Part shown: positions 61,919 to 64,000 of the stretch, in pieces
Layout of the letters: every line of letters starts with the position of its first letter
Numbering within the stretch: position 1 is the stretch's first letter
Source of the DNA: Cryptomeria japonica
Taxonomy: Eukaryota; Streptophyta; Pinopsida; Cupressales; Cupressaceae
Assembly (NCBI RefSeq): GCF_030272615.1
Contig: NC_081413.1
Location: forward strand, 189,336,903-189,400,902
Length of the DNA: 64,000 nt
Direction of reading: 5' to 3'
Made by a program: the position numbers and the translations under genes
Notes under the pieces: generated by a model
Told to the model about the DNA's origin: nothing
The model's database searches: none
The model's input: the letters and a program-made list of their open reading frames with translations, nothing else

Positions 61919-64000
61919 CTGTTGATGCAAGATAATTCAATATTCCCCCAAAAAGTTAGACAAGAATATTGAAAAAAGTTCATAATTTTTTTCTCAATTA
62001 GATGTAATATAGTATTTTAGTAGAATCCATAAACAATTACATCAAAAACCACTTAAACATATTTGAGTATTTTCACCTTCTAAGAAATATTAAAATTTTC
62101 TTGTTCTTGTTCTCTACTCTACCATTGCTCTTTCTTTCTTTCCCACAAATATTTGCTACGTCTACTAGTTAGGTATGCCCATAAAATATTACAGGTTTTT
62201 ATAATTTCAACAAATAGATATAATGAATTGTAATAGAAAACTTTCGAATGTCATTTGATAATTTAACAAAAGCCTTAGATGCGCTTAGATACTAGATATA
62301 TATGACCATGCACAAAGCATATCAAAAGTTTAAACTTTTAGAAAAATGTCTCAATGAAAAAGTGTCATGGAGTATGATCAATCATTGATGAATAAACTTT
62401 GACCTTAGAGGTATTTGTTGTGACAACATTGTAAATCTAGAAAATAAACACTCATGTACGCAATTATAATGAGATGAGTTATTATATAGATTGTAAAAAG
62501 GTAATTAATTATTTATAGTAATTTTATCCAAATGATAACCAGTTCTAAATTTCTTTCAATTCAAACTATAACAATAACACTTTTTACAAAACGATTTAAT
62601 ACATGTTTTTCTAATTTATCAATATATAATCCCATGCTTGACATGGTATTTTTAAATGAACCAAATGCTGATATCTTTGTTTGCAAAGGAACATTTTTTA
62701 TTTACACATTATACTAAAGTTGTATGGTATAATGCTAATTTATAAGGAAATTATTTGACTCAAAATTTTAGTTAATTTTTTTATTAAATATCTTTAAATT
62801 ATATCATCAATATTAATTATGAGGTTATTTTAAAGAAAAACATAATAATTTTATAAAGTTCAATAAAAAGAAATAGTGTTTGAAATAGATAATGAAAAAT
62901 TTTAAAAGTTCGTTTAATGAATTTAAGCTAATTCAACTGTATCTATTTTTTTGTATTAATTGTAATTTAGAAATGTATGATTATATGACATTACATATTT
63001 TATTTAAATGAAATCTCTCTCATCTTATAATAATATATTTCTTTTGGATTAATAAGTATATATTGTGTTTAAGAAGCTCTTTACATATACATATGCACAT
63101 ATGTATAGAGGTTCTTAAAAGCAATATTTCTTTTTAATCTAAAAGAAATATATAAAAGGAATAGATTAGATTTTTTTTTATAAATCTTGTGTGAGTTGTC
63201 TTTTAGTTTAAATAAAATAGTATTGTAATGATGAAAAGATTATTCTTAGCATTTTTCTCCATTTATTTTAGACTCACTTTGATCATTAGTTTTAATGTGA
63301 TAAATTAATGAACAATTTGTGTAGTTATATGCAAGAGTTGAAATACAATGCACACTATATTAATTTTGAGTCCCTATCCCCTAACAGTTTGGATCTAACT
63401 TTCACATTTGTTATTTTGCACCTTAATTGAAAAATAAATGAACAATTTGACCCCCAAAGTTTCAAAATCTAAATATAGGCCCAAGTTAAGTCACTTTCAA
63501 ATTGTTGTTGTCCACCAACTTAAGCACATAATATTTGAATTGTGGTGCTAGAATATTTTATAAAAGAACAAGTCCTAATTTATTTTGGGGATCCATCAAT
63601 AAGTACTTATGAATTAAAAACTATATTGAAAAGCATCTAGGAGCATTGCATCAACATTTGAGGTCATTAGGATACCATACGCACCTAATTTTTATCGAGA
63701 GTTTTCTAGTTTGTTTAAAATCACTAAATCAATGAAATAGTTTGACTAAAGAAAAATGAAACTTAGCAAGTTTGTCATAACCTAATTCTTGAACCATTAG
63801 ATTCTTCTCAAAATGCTTAAAATAATTTTTCTTTTCTTTTTTATCCCCAGTGTTTGATTTGTTTGTTTTCTTACATAAAATATATAAATCAATTAGATTC
63901 ACACAATAGATGTATCTTATAGCATTTCAATATCTAATATCATCCATTCATCTAATCAAACCAAGGTCATTATTACAAATAATAAAAACTATACTCCAAG
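61919..64000. other. LecRK2 intron or flank, no gene
   Basis: AT-rich throughout. The acceptor before exon 2 (GCATCAACAG) is intact. There are no lectin-domain words and no other recognisable coding sequence. Confidence 0.6.

Overview
This window reads as nuclear DNA of a large-genome seed plant. Evidence: tandem L-type lectin receptor kinases, plant-type Copia and Helitron proteins, dense nested transposons, long AT-rich intergenic stretches and several pure (TA)n tracts. A gymnosperm is my best guess, from the transposon load and the intron-containing lectin receptor kinases, but nothing here proves it. Bases 1-324 are an assembly gap.

Layout. 325-3025: right part of a foldback-like element (palindromic satellite, purine-rich arm, AT-rich end). 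4759-16987: a decayed autonomous Helitron with an RPA1-like gene, then a Rep/helicase gene, ending in a classic 3' hairpin plus CTAG; a 1.8 kb non-autonomous Helitron (9136-10936) is nested in it. 16988-22910: AT-rich, no recognisable gene. 22911-25036 (minus): the one intact gene of the window, a three-exon lectin receptor kinase (LecRK1, 629 aa). 25451-25590: a tRNA-derived SINE-like repeat. 28649-34711: a complete 6.06 kb foldback-like element inserted in an LTR remnant. 35550-37480: duplicated LecRK flanks and a deleted LecRK 3' end. 37531-43322: a complete but dead Copia element carrying a 469 bp solo LTR. 43510-46602: a second non-autonomous Helitron, inserted in a LecRK lectin exon whose halves remain on both sides. 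48085-53811: a minisatellite, TATA box and a large decayed ORF of unknown family, followed by an LTR-like tail. 54354-59100: LTR-like repeats, an AT-rich foldback candidate and a weak LINE trace. 60463-61918 (minus): exons 2 and 3 of LecRK2; its lectin exon is not seen up to base 64000.

The unifying theme is a minus-strand tandem array of lectin receptor kinases undergoing birth and death. LecRK1 is intact, LecRK2 is intact as far as visible, and at least two other units survive only as promoter pieces, a 3' kinase scrap and a split lectin exon. Transposons account for most of the rest. The most unusual items are the foldback element with its dyad satellite core and palindrome clusters, the non-autonomous Helitrons whose two insertion sites define a non-canonical 5' end, and the unknown ORF at 49162-52775. 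Comparisons within the window were made by eye and identity figures are approximate.
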